The notes beneath the pieces were generated by a model, which saw nothing but the letters and a program-made list of their open reading frames with translations, was not told the DNA's origin and did not search any database. From Pedosphaera sp. (GTDB lineage: Bacteria > Verrucomicrobiota > Verrucomicrobiia > Limisphaerales > AAA164-E04), in NCBI GenBank assembly GCA_002686885.1, contig NYYT01000092.1:26254-72558 (forward strand): a stretch of DNA of 46,305 nt, in the 5' to 3' direction. The position numbers and the translations under genes were made by a program. Shown here in pieces: positions 24,414-32,232 of the stretch. Position 1 is the first letter of the stretch, and the number at the start of each line of letters is the position of its first letter.

Positions 24414-25973
24414 TCATGCGGCAGGAGAATCCGAAATCCGATCGCTACCTGTGGCCAATTGCATGACGGACTCTTCGTTCAGCTCGTGACGCTTCAGGCT
24501 GCCTGAAAGTCGCCCCTCATGCATGACCAGGGCTCGGTCCGACATCCCGATGATTTCTTCCATCTCACTTGAGACAAAAAGAATGGCAACACCTTCCTCC
24601 GCCAGTTGTTCCATGAGTCGATAAATATCCTGCTTGGCGCCGACATCAATGCCTCGCGTGGGTTCATCCAGAAGAAGGACCTTGGGTCTCATGGCCAGCC
24701 ACTTTCCAAGCACGACCTTTTGCTGATTACCCCCAGAGAGGTATTGGGCCTGCTGCATGTCCGACGGTGTCTTGATGTGCATGCTTTCCATCATCTCGTC
24801 ACAGATGGCCTGTTCCTTCTTGCGATTGAGGAACCCACGATGTTGATCGCGGCGCAAACTGGCCAGACTCATGTTCTCCTTGACGGCCATTTCAAGGACT
24901 AAACCCTGTTGTTTACGATCTTCGGGCACCAAGGCGAGTCCGCATTGAATAGCATCCCGCGCATTCTGCAGGAGGCGGACCTGCCCGTCCATTTCAACGG
25001 CTCCCCCCAAAGCAGGAGTTACCCCAAAGAGGGTTTGAAGCACTTCGGTGCGACCCGCACCTACCAACCCGGCGATCCCGACAATTTCTCCTTTTCGCAG
25101 CTCAAAATCGAGGGTGTGATGGGGATTTTGAGGTGTACGAAGCCCATTGACTTTCATGACCACCTCTCCGAGCCAACGCTCCTTGAGTGCGTAATATTGG
25201 GAAATATCGCGGCCCACCATCAAACGCACCATTTGGTCATGACTGATGGCATCACGCTCGATATCTCCCGCGTTCTCACCATCCCTGAGCACCACCACTC
25301 GATCCGCCAGTGCCTTGACCTCACTGAGGCGATGAGAAATGTAGACGATGGCAACTCCCTTGGAGGAGAGATCCTCAATGACCTTGAAGAGTTGTTCGGT
25401 TTCGTGCTGACTCAAGCTGGAGGTGGGTTCATCCATGATCAATACACGCGCATTGACTGAGAGAGCCTTGGCAATTTCGACGAGCTGCTGGTGACCAATG
25501 GTCAAGGTGCTCACGATCGTAGAGGGGTCCACCGAGAGCCCGACACGTGAGAGCCAGGTTCCCGCTTCGCGATGCATGGCCGCCGTATCCATCAGGCCAC
25601 CTTTCAAAGGCTCACGGCCAAGAAAGATATTGGCCGCCACATCCAAATTGTCGGCCAGGTTGAGTTCCTGATGAATCAATGCAATCCCTTGGGCAAGGGC
25701 ATCTTCGACTCCATGAAATTGAACTGGTGAGCCATCGACCCGAATCGTTCCCTCATCATGGGTTTGAACCCCAGCCAGGATTTTCATCAAGGTACTCTTA
25801 CCGGCACCGTTCTCACCGATCACCGCCAGGACTTCACCTGCAGAGAGGTTGAGATGAACACCCTTAAGTGCTCGGACACCGGGGAAGCTTTTGGCGATAC
25901 CTTGAACCTGGAGTAAGTTCTCTCCGGCGTTCGAGGCTTGGCGTGGTGCGTGACTTGTGGATGCGGCATTCAC
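24414..25973 (-). CDS. Sugar ABC transporter ATP-binding protein, ribose type (two ABC domains)
   Basis: 519 residues, the double-ABC architecture of the RbsA/MglA/XylG family. Domain 1 has Walker A GENGAGKSTLMKIL, a signature region LTIGHQQLVEIAKAL and Walker B VLIMDEPTSSL. Domain 2 has the usual degenerate Walker A (GLVGAGRTEVLQTLFG), signature LSGGNQQKVVLGKWL and Walker B VLLLDEPTRGIDVG. Role: powers sugar import. The start overlaps the binding-protein stop (ATGA, 25970-25973), giving translational coupling. A 15-residue Ser/Ala-rich leader precedes the first ABC domain. Confidence 0.96.
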   Translation of the reverse strand: MNAASTSHAPRQASNAGENLLQVQGIAKSFPGVRALKGVHLNLSAGEVLAVIGENGAGKSTLMKILAGVQTHDEGTIRVDGSPVQFHGVEDALAQGIALIHQELNLADNLDVAANIFLGREPLKGGLMDTAAMHREAGTWLSRVGLSVDPSTIVSTLTIGHQQLVEIAKALSVNARVLIMDEPTSSLSQHETEQLFKVIEDLSSKGVAIVYISHRLSEVKALADRVVVLRDGENAGDIERDAISHDQMVRLMVGRDISQYYALKERWLGEVVMKVNGLRTPQNPHHTLDFELRKGEIVGIAGLVGAGRTEVLQTLFGVTPALGGAVEMDGQVRLLQNARDAIQCGLALVPEDRKQQGLVLEMAVKENMSLASLRRDQHRGFLNRKKEQAICDEMMESMHIKTPSDMQQAQYLSGGNQQKVVLGKWLAMRPKVLLLDEPTRGIDVGAKQDIYRLMEQLAEEGVAILFVSSEMEEIIGMSDRALVMHEGRLSGSLKRHELNEESVMQLATGSDRISDSPAA

Positions 25974-26983
25974 CCTTCACCCGTTTTCTGCTTCAGATCA
26001 TCCCAAAAGGATTGTGCATTGTCCTTGCGAATGAAACGGGCTGGGATATCGATGAATTGGTCATCCGGTATCACGCTCAAGTCCTCATTATGAATGGCAT
26101 TAAGCACTTCAATGGACTTGTAACCATACATGTAGGGATTCTGAACAATCGTTCCATGAACCGTTCCATCCAGAATGCCCTGAAGCGATTCGTCGGCTTC
26201 ATCAAAAGCGACGATTTTCACCTGGTTGAGTTTCCCTGCCTGAGACAGGGCCTCAAGGATGGCGGGTGGGTTGTAAGCAAAAAGTCCAACCATGCAGGAC
26301 ACATCCGGATGCCTTGAGAGCGTGTCTTCCGCATTGGCCTTGGCCCGAACAGGATCACCCTGATCGGTCAGCGTACCCAGAACTTCGTAACCATTGCCGG
26401 TGAGCGAGGCATCTGGGGGATCAAACCTCATGGGGTCAGGGTCCCGCCCCAGCAACTCATCGATCACTCCCTGTCGCCGTCGACGGCCATTATCCTGTTC
26501 CACACGTCCTACAAAAATCATCACCTTACCACCGTTGGGTAAAGCTTCCTTAACCAGCTCACCGCACATACGGCCCGCCGTATAGTTATCCATACCGATA
26601 TAAACCATCCGCTCGGAATCCGGAGCATCCGCATCATGGGTGATCAACGTGGTTCGACCAGCGACTTCGTTGAGAATATCCGTTTGGTTGGCAGGGTCGA
26701 TGACGCTCACCGCAATCCCCTGGACACCCCTGGCCAGCAAATCCTCCAGCACACGCTTCTGACCTGTCACTCCATCAGCAGGCATGTCCACCGACACATT
26801 AACGTCAAGATCTTCGCCAGCCTTCTCAACGCCTTTCTGGGCAATGACCCAGAAAGAGGCTGGCATATTGGTCACAAAAGCAAACCTGGGTTTGTCATCA
26901 CCACCACCTGAGGGGGCGCATCCAACCCAACTCACTACCAGGGCCACCAGAGCAGCCGCCATCATTACTCGCTTTTTCATCAT
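25970..26983 (-). CDS. Sugar-binding lipoprotein of ribose-type ABC transporter
   Basis: 337 residues with a lipoprotein signal: MMKKRVMMAAALVALVVSWVGC, lipidation predicted at Cys22, followed by a Gly/Ser/Asp linker. The mature part is a type 1 periplasmic binding fold: RFAFVTNMPASFWVIAQKGVEKA, then VLEDLLARGVQGIAVSVIDPANQ, MVYIGMDNYTAGRMCGELV, GRVEQDNGRRRRQGV and VKIVAFDEADESLQGI. These match RbsB/xylose-binding families. Role: captures a sugar outside the inner membrane for the permease and ATPase encoded downstream. As the first gene of the operon it has a 219-base upstream region. Confidence 0.94.
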   Translation of the reverse strand: MMKKRVMMAAALVALVVSWVGCAPSGGGDDKPRFAFVTNMPASFWVIAQKGVEKAGEDLDVNVSVDMPADGVTGQKRVLEDLLARGVQGIAVSVIDPANQTDILNEVAGRTTLITHDADAPDSERMVYIGMDNYTAGRMCGELVKEALPNGGKVMIFVGRVEQDNGRRRRQGVIDELLGRDPDPMRFDPPDASLTGNGYEVLGTLTDQGDPVRAKANAEDTLSRHPDVSCMVGLFAYNPPAILEALSQAGKLNQVKIVAFDEADESLQGILDGTVHGTIVQNPYMYGYKSIEVLNAIHNEDLSVIPDDQFIDIPARFIRKDNAQSFWDDLKQKTGEG

Positions 26984-27076
26984 GTTCTAATATGGAATTT
27001 CGACTTCGGGCTTCTACACGTTAAGCCCTATCCCGTGGCATCAGAAGGATTTCTGCAGGGGCATATCAACGGAAAG

Positions 27077-27118
27077 GCTTGACCCATTTCATGTCAAATA
27101 ATCTGGATGGCGTCAAGC
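27077..27118. promoter_or_regulatory. Possible operator: inverted GCTTGAC/GTCAAGC with a middle half-site
   Basis: In the gap upstream of the sugar ABC operon, GCTTGAC (27077-27083) and GTCAAGC (27112-27118) form a perfect 7-base inverted repeat 28 bases apart, with a further GTCAA at 27093-27097. This could be a binding site for a sugar-responsive repressor, but no regulator gene is nearby and the sites are short. Confidence 0.3.
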
Positions 27119-27202
27119 TAAGGCCCCACAGCTTTGCTGCATGTCAGGCGATAGAACGCGCTGGAGCATCCTCCGTGACCCTCATTATCAGGGGTGTTGT
27201 TT

Positions 27203-27973
27203 CTAGTGAAGGGTCAACCCGCCATTGACATGGAGATTCTGGCCGGTGACAAAAGACGAGGATTCGCTCGCCAAAAAGGTCACCGCACCTGCCAGATCTT
27301 CGGGAATCCCCCACCTCCCGATCGGAATGGTTGGCAGGTAGGCGTCCTTCCATTCCTGAGGCTCCTTGTCGTGCCGCTCTACAGGGATCCATCCTGGTGA
27401 GATCATGTTCACCGTGATCCCAAATGGGGCCAATTCTCTGGCCATGCTCCGAGTCCAACCGTTTTGCCCCCCCTTGGCGGCGACGTAGGCACTGAACTCA
27501 GGCACTCCAAGATGAAAAACCTCCGAGCCGATATTGATGATTCGCCCCCATCCACTGCGCTTCATGGCAGGTAAGATCGCACGGGTGATCAAAAAAGGGC
27601 TCTTGATGAAAAAGTCGAGCATGGATTGGTAGAACTCCCATGAATACTCCTCGATGGGATGATGCGGTTGATCACAGGTTGCATTGATCACCGCCACATC
27701 CACCGGCCCCATGGATTGTTCAATGGCATGCACCATCTGATTGACCTCCTTTTCATCTGTGACATCCGCCTTGAAGAGTTTGGTCTGACAGCCCAGCTGA
27801 TCAAGGCGCTCACGGGCCGCCAGCGCCTTTTCCTCATCGTTGTAATAATTGATGGCAACCTTGGCACCGGCCTCCCCCAGCGCACCTGCCATGGCAAGCC
27901 CCAATCCCTTGGTACTTCCGGTAACCAACGCCACTTTGCCTTCCAAAGAAAATCGATTGATATGGTTTGTCAT
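27203..27973 (-). CDS. Short-chain dehydrogenase/reductase (SDR)
   Basis: 256 residues from ATG 27973; the frame extends three codons further. Classical SDR: cofactor motif TGSTKGLGLA near residue 18, D-V-T at the second strand, INATCDQ in place of the usual NNAG, Ser in IINIGSEVFH, and the Y-x-x-x-K pair in YVAAKGG. The C-terminal GQNLHVNGGLT is typical of the FabG-like group. Role: NAD(P)-dependent oxidation or reduction of a hydroxyl/keto group, possibly on a sugar. The INAT variation in the Asn-Ala-Gly motif is unusual but tolerated in sugar dehydrogenases. It lies upstream of the ABC operon on the same strand, 219 bases away, so it may be co-transcribed. Confidence 0.92.
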   Translation of the reverse strand: MTNHINRFSLEGKVALVTGSTKGLGLAMAGALGEAGAKVAINYYNDEEKALAARERLDQLGCQTKLFKADVTDEKEVNQMVHAIEQSMGPVDVAVINATCDQPHHPIEEYSWEFYQSMLDFFIKSPFLITRAILPAMKRSGWGRIINIGSEVFHLGVPEFSAYVAAKGGQNGWTRSMARELAPFGITVNMISPGWIPVERHDKEPQEWKDAYLPTIPIGRWGIPEDLAGAVTFLASESSSFVTGQNLHVNGGLTLH

Positions 27974-28148
27974 GATGTACACGCGATGGTTGCAAAGGTC
28001 ATCGACGGATGCAATATCTCAAGTCGCTTCTATCCGAACAACAGGGACGAAAAATCTTGCTTTGACTCGTATGCCCGCTTCCGAGCAAATTGAGACTTCC
28101 ACATAGGAAACCCTCTTGGGAGGGAGATGGAGGTAAGGCTACATCGCC

Positions 28149-29108
28149 ATGGATACCGACTTGCATAGGCCGATTCTCTCATTTGGAGAGGTACTCTGGG
28201 ACCTTCTTCCAGACGGACCTGCCCTGGGGGGAGCACCTCTGAATTTTGCTGCCCGCATGCAGGCCTTTGGTCACCCCACTCAAATCATTTCACGAGTCGG
28301 TCAGGACTCTCTTGGTCAACAGGCGCTGCTGGGAATCCAAAAGTTGGGACTCTCCACCTCCTGCATCCAAGAGGACACCCATCAGCCCACAGGCACTGTG
28401 GAAATTCAGCTGGATGCCTTTGGGAATGCCGATTACCACATCCTCCAATCAGTGGCCTACGATGACATCATCCTCCCGAACGAGACAGAGCTCCTGGTCC
28501 CCAGGGCTAAAGTTCTTTATTTCGGAAGCCTGGTTCAGCGCTCTCTGAGAGCAAGGCAGACGCTGAAACAAATCGTGGCAATCCTTCCAGAGGACGCCAT
28601 GATCGTGTACGATCTCAATCTCAGAAAAGACTGCTATTCAAGGGAAACCATTCATGCCTCTCTGGAAATAGCCCAATGGATGAAATGCAATGAAGAGGAA
28701 TCCCGTTGGGTTGCTGACACCTTTGAACTGAAGGCAAATTCCCTGCCTGAACGCGCCGTGGAAATACTCGAACGTTGGCATCTTGAGGGTGTTGTGATGA
28801 CGCTTGGCAGCAAAGGGGCCCTTGCCGTGACTTGCTCAGGTCAGATCGTTTACCAACCCGGTTTTCAAGTGCAGGCACTCGAGACCATTGGTGCAGGCGA
28901 CGCCACCACCGCAGCGTTTGTCCATCATTGGTTGGCCAAAGACCCTTTGCCTTTTTGCCTGAGAAGAGGATGTGCCCTTGGATCAATGGTGACCACCCAG
29001 CATGGGGCAACTCAATCCATCTCCATGAACGAGTTGAATCAATGGATACGCACCGCCCCCTTGCAAGTGATGGATCCCACGCTGGAACCATGGTGCAAAA
29101 ACCCTTAA
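28149..29108 (+). CDS. PfkB-family sugar kinase, fructokinase-like
   Basis: 319 residues with both PfkB signatures: the N-terminal glycine-rich block GGAPLNFAARMQAFGHPTQI followed by SRVGQDSLG, and the C-terminal ETIGAGDATTAAFV with the catalytic Asp. The start SFGEVLWDLLPDGP is typical of the ScrK/fructokinase branch. Role: ATP-dependent phosphorylation of a sugar. Because nagA follows after 28 bases and an esterase-like hydrolase after that, the substrate may be an amino sugar rather than fructose; this is inference. A purine-rich GGAGGT lies at 28129-28134, 14 bases before the ATG, rather far for a ribosome binding site. Confidence 0.9.
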   Translation: MDTDLHRPILSFGEVLWDLLPDGPALGGAPLNFAARMQAFGHPTQIISRVGQDSLGQQALLGIQKLGLSTSCIQEDTHQPTGTVEIQLDAFGNADYHILQSVAYDDIILPNETELLVPRAKVLYFGSLVQRSLRARQTLKQIVAILPEDAMIVYDLNLRKDCYSRETIHASLEIAQWMKCNEEESRWVADTFELKANSLPERAVEILERWHLEGVVMTLGSKGALAVTCSGQIVYQPGFQVQALETIGAGDATTAAFVHHWLAKDPLPFCLRRGCALGSMVTTQHGATQSISMNELNQWIRTAPLQVMDPTLEPWCKNP

Positions 29109-29136
29109 AAAACGATTCAAACCTTCCATTGATTTC

Positions 29137-30264
29137 ATGAAATCAGCTTCTTTTATTCGGGGTCGGCATTGGAAAAGCGGGAAGTCCATTGAAGTGGTGT
29201 TTGAGAACGGTTGGATCCGTGAGATCCACACTCTCCCAAATGAGGTTGCCTCCAGCAAATGGATCCTGCCTCCTTGGATAGATTGTCAGGTCAATGGTTA
29301 TGCGGGCATTGATTTCCAGCAAAGCGGGCTGACACAGGAGGCCATGGAACACGCCACCTGGGCTCTGAAGAAAGACGGTTGTGTCGGTTTCTTCCCGACC
29401 CTTATCACCTGCCCCTGGCAGGAAATGATGGACCGCCTGACCCATCTGAAGGCACTCACAAAAAAGAGCTCCTTACTTTCCAATCATATTCTGGGCTGGC
29501 ACCTAGAAGGTCCATTCCTGTCACCTGAAACTGGCTATCGAGGCGCTCATGATCCCCAATGCATGGAGGACCCAAAGCCAGAGCATCTGGAACACATCCG
29601 ATCCATCACCGAGGCAGACCCTGTCCTGCTCACCTTGGCCCCCGAACGTAAGGGAAGCATGGCATTCATCAGAAAAGCCAAAAAACTGGGCATGCGCGTC
29701 AGCCTGGGACACACCAACGCAGACACTCAGACGCTCCATGAAGCGTTCAAAGCCGGTGCACGAGCCTTGACTCATCTTGGCAATGCCTGCCCGCAACAAC
29801 TCGACCGTCATGACAACATTCTCCTTCGTGCACTCGACCCACCAAGATGGATCACCGGACTGATCCCGGATGGCATCCACCTCAGTCCGACTCTTTTTCG
29901 GTGCTTGCACCGTTGGATTCCTGCTTCCCAGATTTACTACACCACCGATGCCATGGCAGCAGCGGGATCTCCTCCCGGTCGCTACCAAATCGCGGGATTG
30001 GAAGTGGAGGTTGGCGCCGACCAAGTCGTTCGCCAGCCGGGCCAATCCAACTTCGCCGGATCCGCTCTCAAGCCGATCGATGGCATCCTTCGGGCAGCTG
30101 AAATGTTGGGAAAAAACTGGAAAGACCTCTGGCCACATGGATCCCTGATTCCTTCCAAGTGGTTGGGCTTACCTCTGGGGCTCAAAGTAGGTTGTAAGAG
30201 CATGTGCTCGATGGTGACTGAGCTACCCCAGGGGAAGCTTCATGTCGAAAGTCACAGCCCATGA
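29137..30264 (+). CDS. nagA: N-acetylglucosamine-6-phosphate deacetylase
   Basis: 375 residues of the amidohydrolase superfamily. The family landmarks are present: PPWIDCQVNGYAG (NagA enzymes have Q and N here instead of H-x-H), GWHLEGPFLSPETGYRGAH with the metal-binding Glu, LGHTNA and THLGNAC with the two metal-binding His, DGIHLSP, and TTDAMAAAG with the catalytic Asp. Role: cytoplasmic hydrolysis of GlcNAc-6-phosphate to glucosamine-6-phosphate and acetate. The residue after the His in the THLGNAC motif is Gly (THLYNAM in E. coli). No nagB is in the window. The stop overlaps the next start in an ATGA, and the gene follows the PfkB kinase by 28 bases, so the three genes are one operon. Confidence 0.93.
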   Translation: MKSASFIRGRHWKSGKSIEVVFENGWIREIHTLPNEVASSKWILPPWIDCQVNGYAGIDFQQSGLTQEAMEHATWALKKDGCVGFFPTLITCPWQEMMDRLTHLKALTKKSSLLSNHILGWHLEGPFLSPETGYRGAHDPQCMEDPKPEHLEHIRSITEADPVLLTLAPERKGSMAFIRKAKKLGMRVSLGHTNADTQTLHEAFKAGARALTHLGNACPQQLDRHDNILLRALDPPRWITGLIPDGIHLSPTLFRCLHRWIPASQIYYTTDAMAAAGSPPGRYQIAGLEVEVGADQVVRQPGQSNFAGSALKPIDGILRAAEMLGKNWKDLWPHGSLIPSKWLGLPLGLKVGCKSMCSMVTELPQGKLHVESHSP

Positions 30265-31361
30265 GACACTGCAATTCCCGGCAAAAAATCTGGCTTGGCA
30301 ATGGGATCTTCATCATTTGGAGCCTACTTTACCCTTATGCATCGGCACTGATTGCGCAGCCCATCACCCCCTCAAGAAATCTATGGCCTGCAAAAGCAGC
30401 CAAGATTGAGGGTCAACCACTTCAAACTCCTCAAGCACTTTGGGAGAAGCAAAAGGATGTGTTGAAGGATGCCATGAAAACGGTCATGGGCCCCCCTTCC
30501 TCAAAACCTTTGACGCCACCGAAGTTTACCTTACTGGAAGAAGTCGATGCGGGGTCCTACATACGAAGGCTCATCGAATACGAAACAGATCCAGGTACTG
30601 TGACACCAGCCTTTCTCTGCATTCCAAAACGCGCCTTGATGAAAGGAGCCCAATTACCTGCAGCCCTTTGCCTGCATCCCACCGACGATCGCGTCGGCCA
30701 TCGAGTGGTACTCGGGTTGGGAGGTCGCCCCGGACGAGAGTATGCGCATGAACTCGCTGAACGTGGGTGGGTCGCCCTTGCCCCAGCTTACCCACTGCTC
30801 GCCCAATATCAGCCTGATCTGGATCAACTGGGCTACCTGAGCGGTTCCATGAAGGCGATTTCTGACAATCGTCGTGGAGTGGACTTGTTGGAGACACTTC
30901 CCTTTGTGCAACCTGAGGGCTTCGCAGCCATCGGACATTCACTGGGCGGGCACAATGCGATTTTTACAGCAGTTTGGGATGAGCGCATCAAAGTCGTGGT
31001 AAGCAGTTGCGGATTTGACCGATTCGTGGACTACAAGGGAGGGGACATCCGTGGATGGACCAGTCGGCGTTACATGCCTCGCCTCCTCGATCATCCCATC
31101 GATGCACTGCCCTTTGACTTCGACCAGTTGATTGCTTCCCTTGCCCCTCGTTCCATTTTTATCAGCGCACCCGTGGAGGATGATAATTTTCGAGTGGAGA
31201 GCGTGCGTGAAATCGTGAAAGCCGTGCAACCCGTTTTTAAGAACCTGGGCAAACCCGCGGGTTTAAAGGCAGTTTATCCACTGGTTGGCCATGACTTTCC
31301 TATGGAAGTACGTCTGGAAGCCTATGCATTCATGGAAGAAGCGCTGGCTGCCCATCGGTGA
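30261..31361 (+). CDS. Exported alpha/beta hydrolase (dienelactone hydrolase/acetyl-esterase type)
   Basis: 366 residues with a signal peptide (KIWLGNGIFIIWSLLYPYASAL). The alpha/beta hydrolase fold shows the nucleophile elbow GHSLGGH with Ser227, an acidic SAPVEDDNF block likely to hold the catalytic Asp, and VGHDFP near the C terminus holding the catalytic His. Similar proteins are abundant in PVC genomes next to carbohydrate genes and are annotated as acetyl-xylan esterases or dienelactone hydrolases. The role here is probably ester hydrolysis on a glycan or other exported substrate. It is translationally coupled to nagA by an ATGA overlap, which ties it to amino-sugar use. Confidence 0.87.
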   Translation: MRHCNSRQKIWLGNGIFIIWSLLYPYASALIAQPITPSRNLWPAKAAKIEGQPLQTPQALWEKQKDVLKDAMKTVMGPPSSKPLTPPKFTLLEEVDAGSYIRRLIEYETDPGTVTPAFLCIPKRALMKGAQLPAALCLHPTDDRVGHRVVLGLGGRPGREYAHELAERGWVALAPAYPLLAQYQPDLDQLGYLSGSMKAISDNRRGVDLLETLPFVQPEGFAAIGHSLGGHNAIFTAVWDERIKVVVSSCGFDRFVDYKGGDIRGWTSRRYMPRLLDHPIDALPFDFDQLIASLAPRSIFISAPVEDDNFRVESVREIVKAVQPVFKNLGKPAGLKAVYPLVGHDFPMEVRLEAYAFMEEALAAHR

Positions 31362-31415
31362 AGGCAACTCTGCGCCGCAGACAATCCATGCCTGGGCTGG
31401 ACTCAGGGTTGGTTT

Positions 31416-32141
31416 TCAGGGAAGTGCAGCCCAAATTCGATGCACATCATCATGATCATCGAGGGCTTCGAGAAATTCAGCCACCTCATCCATCTGATCC
31501 TCACTCAAGCTGCAGACATTCTTGGGCACAAAGCCAGGCTCGCTGGTTACGACTTTCCAGCCATGGTCTGCCAACCATTTGGAAACCGCATGGATTTCGG
31601 TGCGATCACACAGAAAACGTGCCCCAGTCACCTCCGCGGGGATGTCATCATTCTGGGCATGAGTGAGGGACTCGACTTCATTGGCACCCGCCTCAATGGC
31701 TACCTCTTCGAGGTCTTGAGACGCCTGTTCAGTCCATCCTTCGACCATACCCATCTGATCAAATAGAAATTTATTGCTTCCTGGGGCCCCCAACTGTCCC
31801 TTACGGAAAAGAACACGGATTTCAGGAGCTGTGCGGTTGGGGTTGTCGGTCAGGGTTTCAATCATCACTGGCACCTTGTGAGGGGCGTAACCTTCGAAGT
31901 AAAGGGAACTCAAACCTGCGCCATCACTGCCATCGCCCTTTTTGCAGGCCCGTTCAATCACATCCTTGGAAACACTATTTTTGCGCGCCTTTTCGCAGGC
32001 CTGAGCCAGGCGCGGATTCATGTCAGGATCTGAACCTCCCGCTTTCGCTGCCACAACGATCTCACGGACAAGTTTACCCGTAGCCTGCGCCTTTTTGAGT
32101 GAGGCAACTGCCTTTTTGGAGTGAAGCCATTGTCTTCCCAT
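31416..32141 (-). CDS. YebC/PmpR/TACO1-family regulator
   Basis: 241 residues from ATG 32141. The frame is open back to 32216, but family proteins begin with a short MxG-x-x-W block, here MGRQWLHSKKAVASLKKAQ. The three-domain YebC fold is recognisable: EIVVAAKAGGSDPDMNPRLAQACEKARKNSVSKDVIERACKKG, YFEGYAPHKVPVMIETLTDN and a C-terminal acidic domain. The N terminus differs from E. coli YebC (MAGHSKWANIKHRK), and that variant looks typical of Verrucomicrobiota. Family knowledge: once treated as transcription factors, members are now linked to relief of ribosome stalling. It is downstream of the sulfatase gene on the same strand, with 91 bases between. Confidence 0.92.
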   Translation of the reverse strand: MGRQWLHSKKAVASLKKAQATGKLVREIVVAAKAGGSDPDMNPRLAQACEKARKNSVSKDVIERACKKGDGSDGAGLSSLYFEGYAPHKVPVMIETLTDNPNRTAPEIRVLFRKGQLGAPGSNKFLFDQMGMVEGWTEQASQDLEEVAIEAGANEVESLTHAQNDDIPAEVTGARFLCDRTEIHAVSKWLADHGWKVVTSEPGFVPKNVCSLSEDQMDEVAEFLEALDDHDDVHRIWAALP

Positions 32142-32180
32142 GACCAACCAGATAACGGATGGGAGAGCGGATTTCAAGCA

Positions 32181-32197
32181 GGCTCTTGGCAAGAGCC
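32181..32197. repeat. Perfect 7-base hairpin in the sulfatase-yebC gap
   Basis: GGCTCTT (32181-32187) and AAGAGCC (32191-32197) form a perfect inverted repeat around a 3-base loop. It is not followed by a T run on either strand, so it is not a standard terminator. It lies 40 bases upstream of the yebC start and could be in its leader or be an operator. Confidence 0.5.
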
Positions 32198-32232
32198 CAG
32201 ATGGGGATGGACCCAAGTTAAAAGGACAACAT

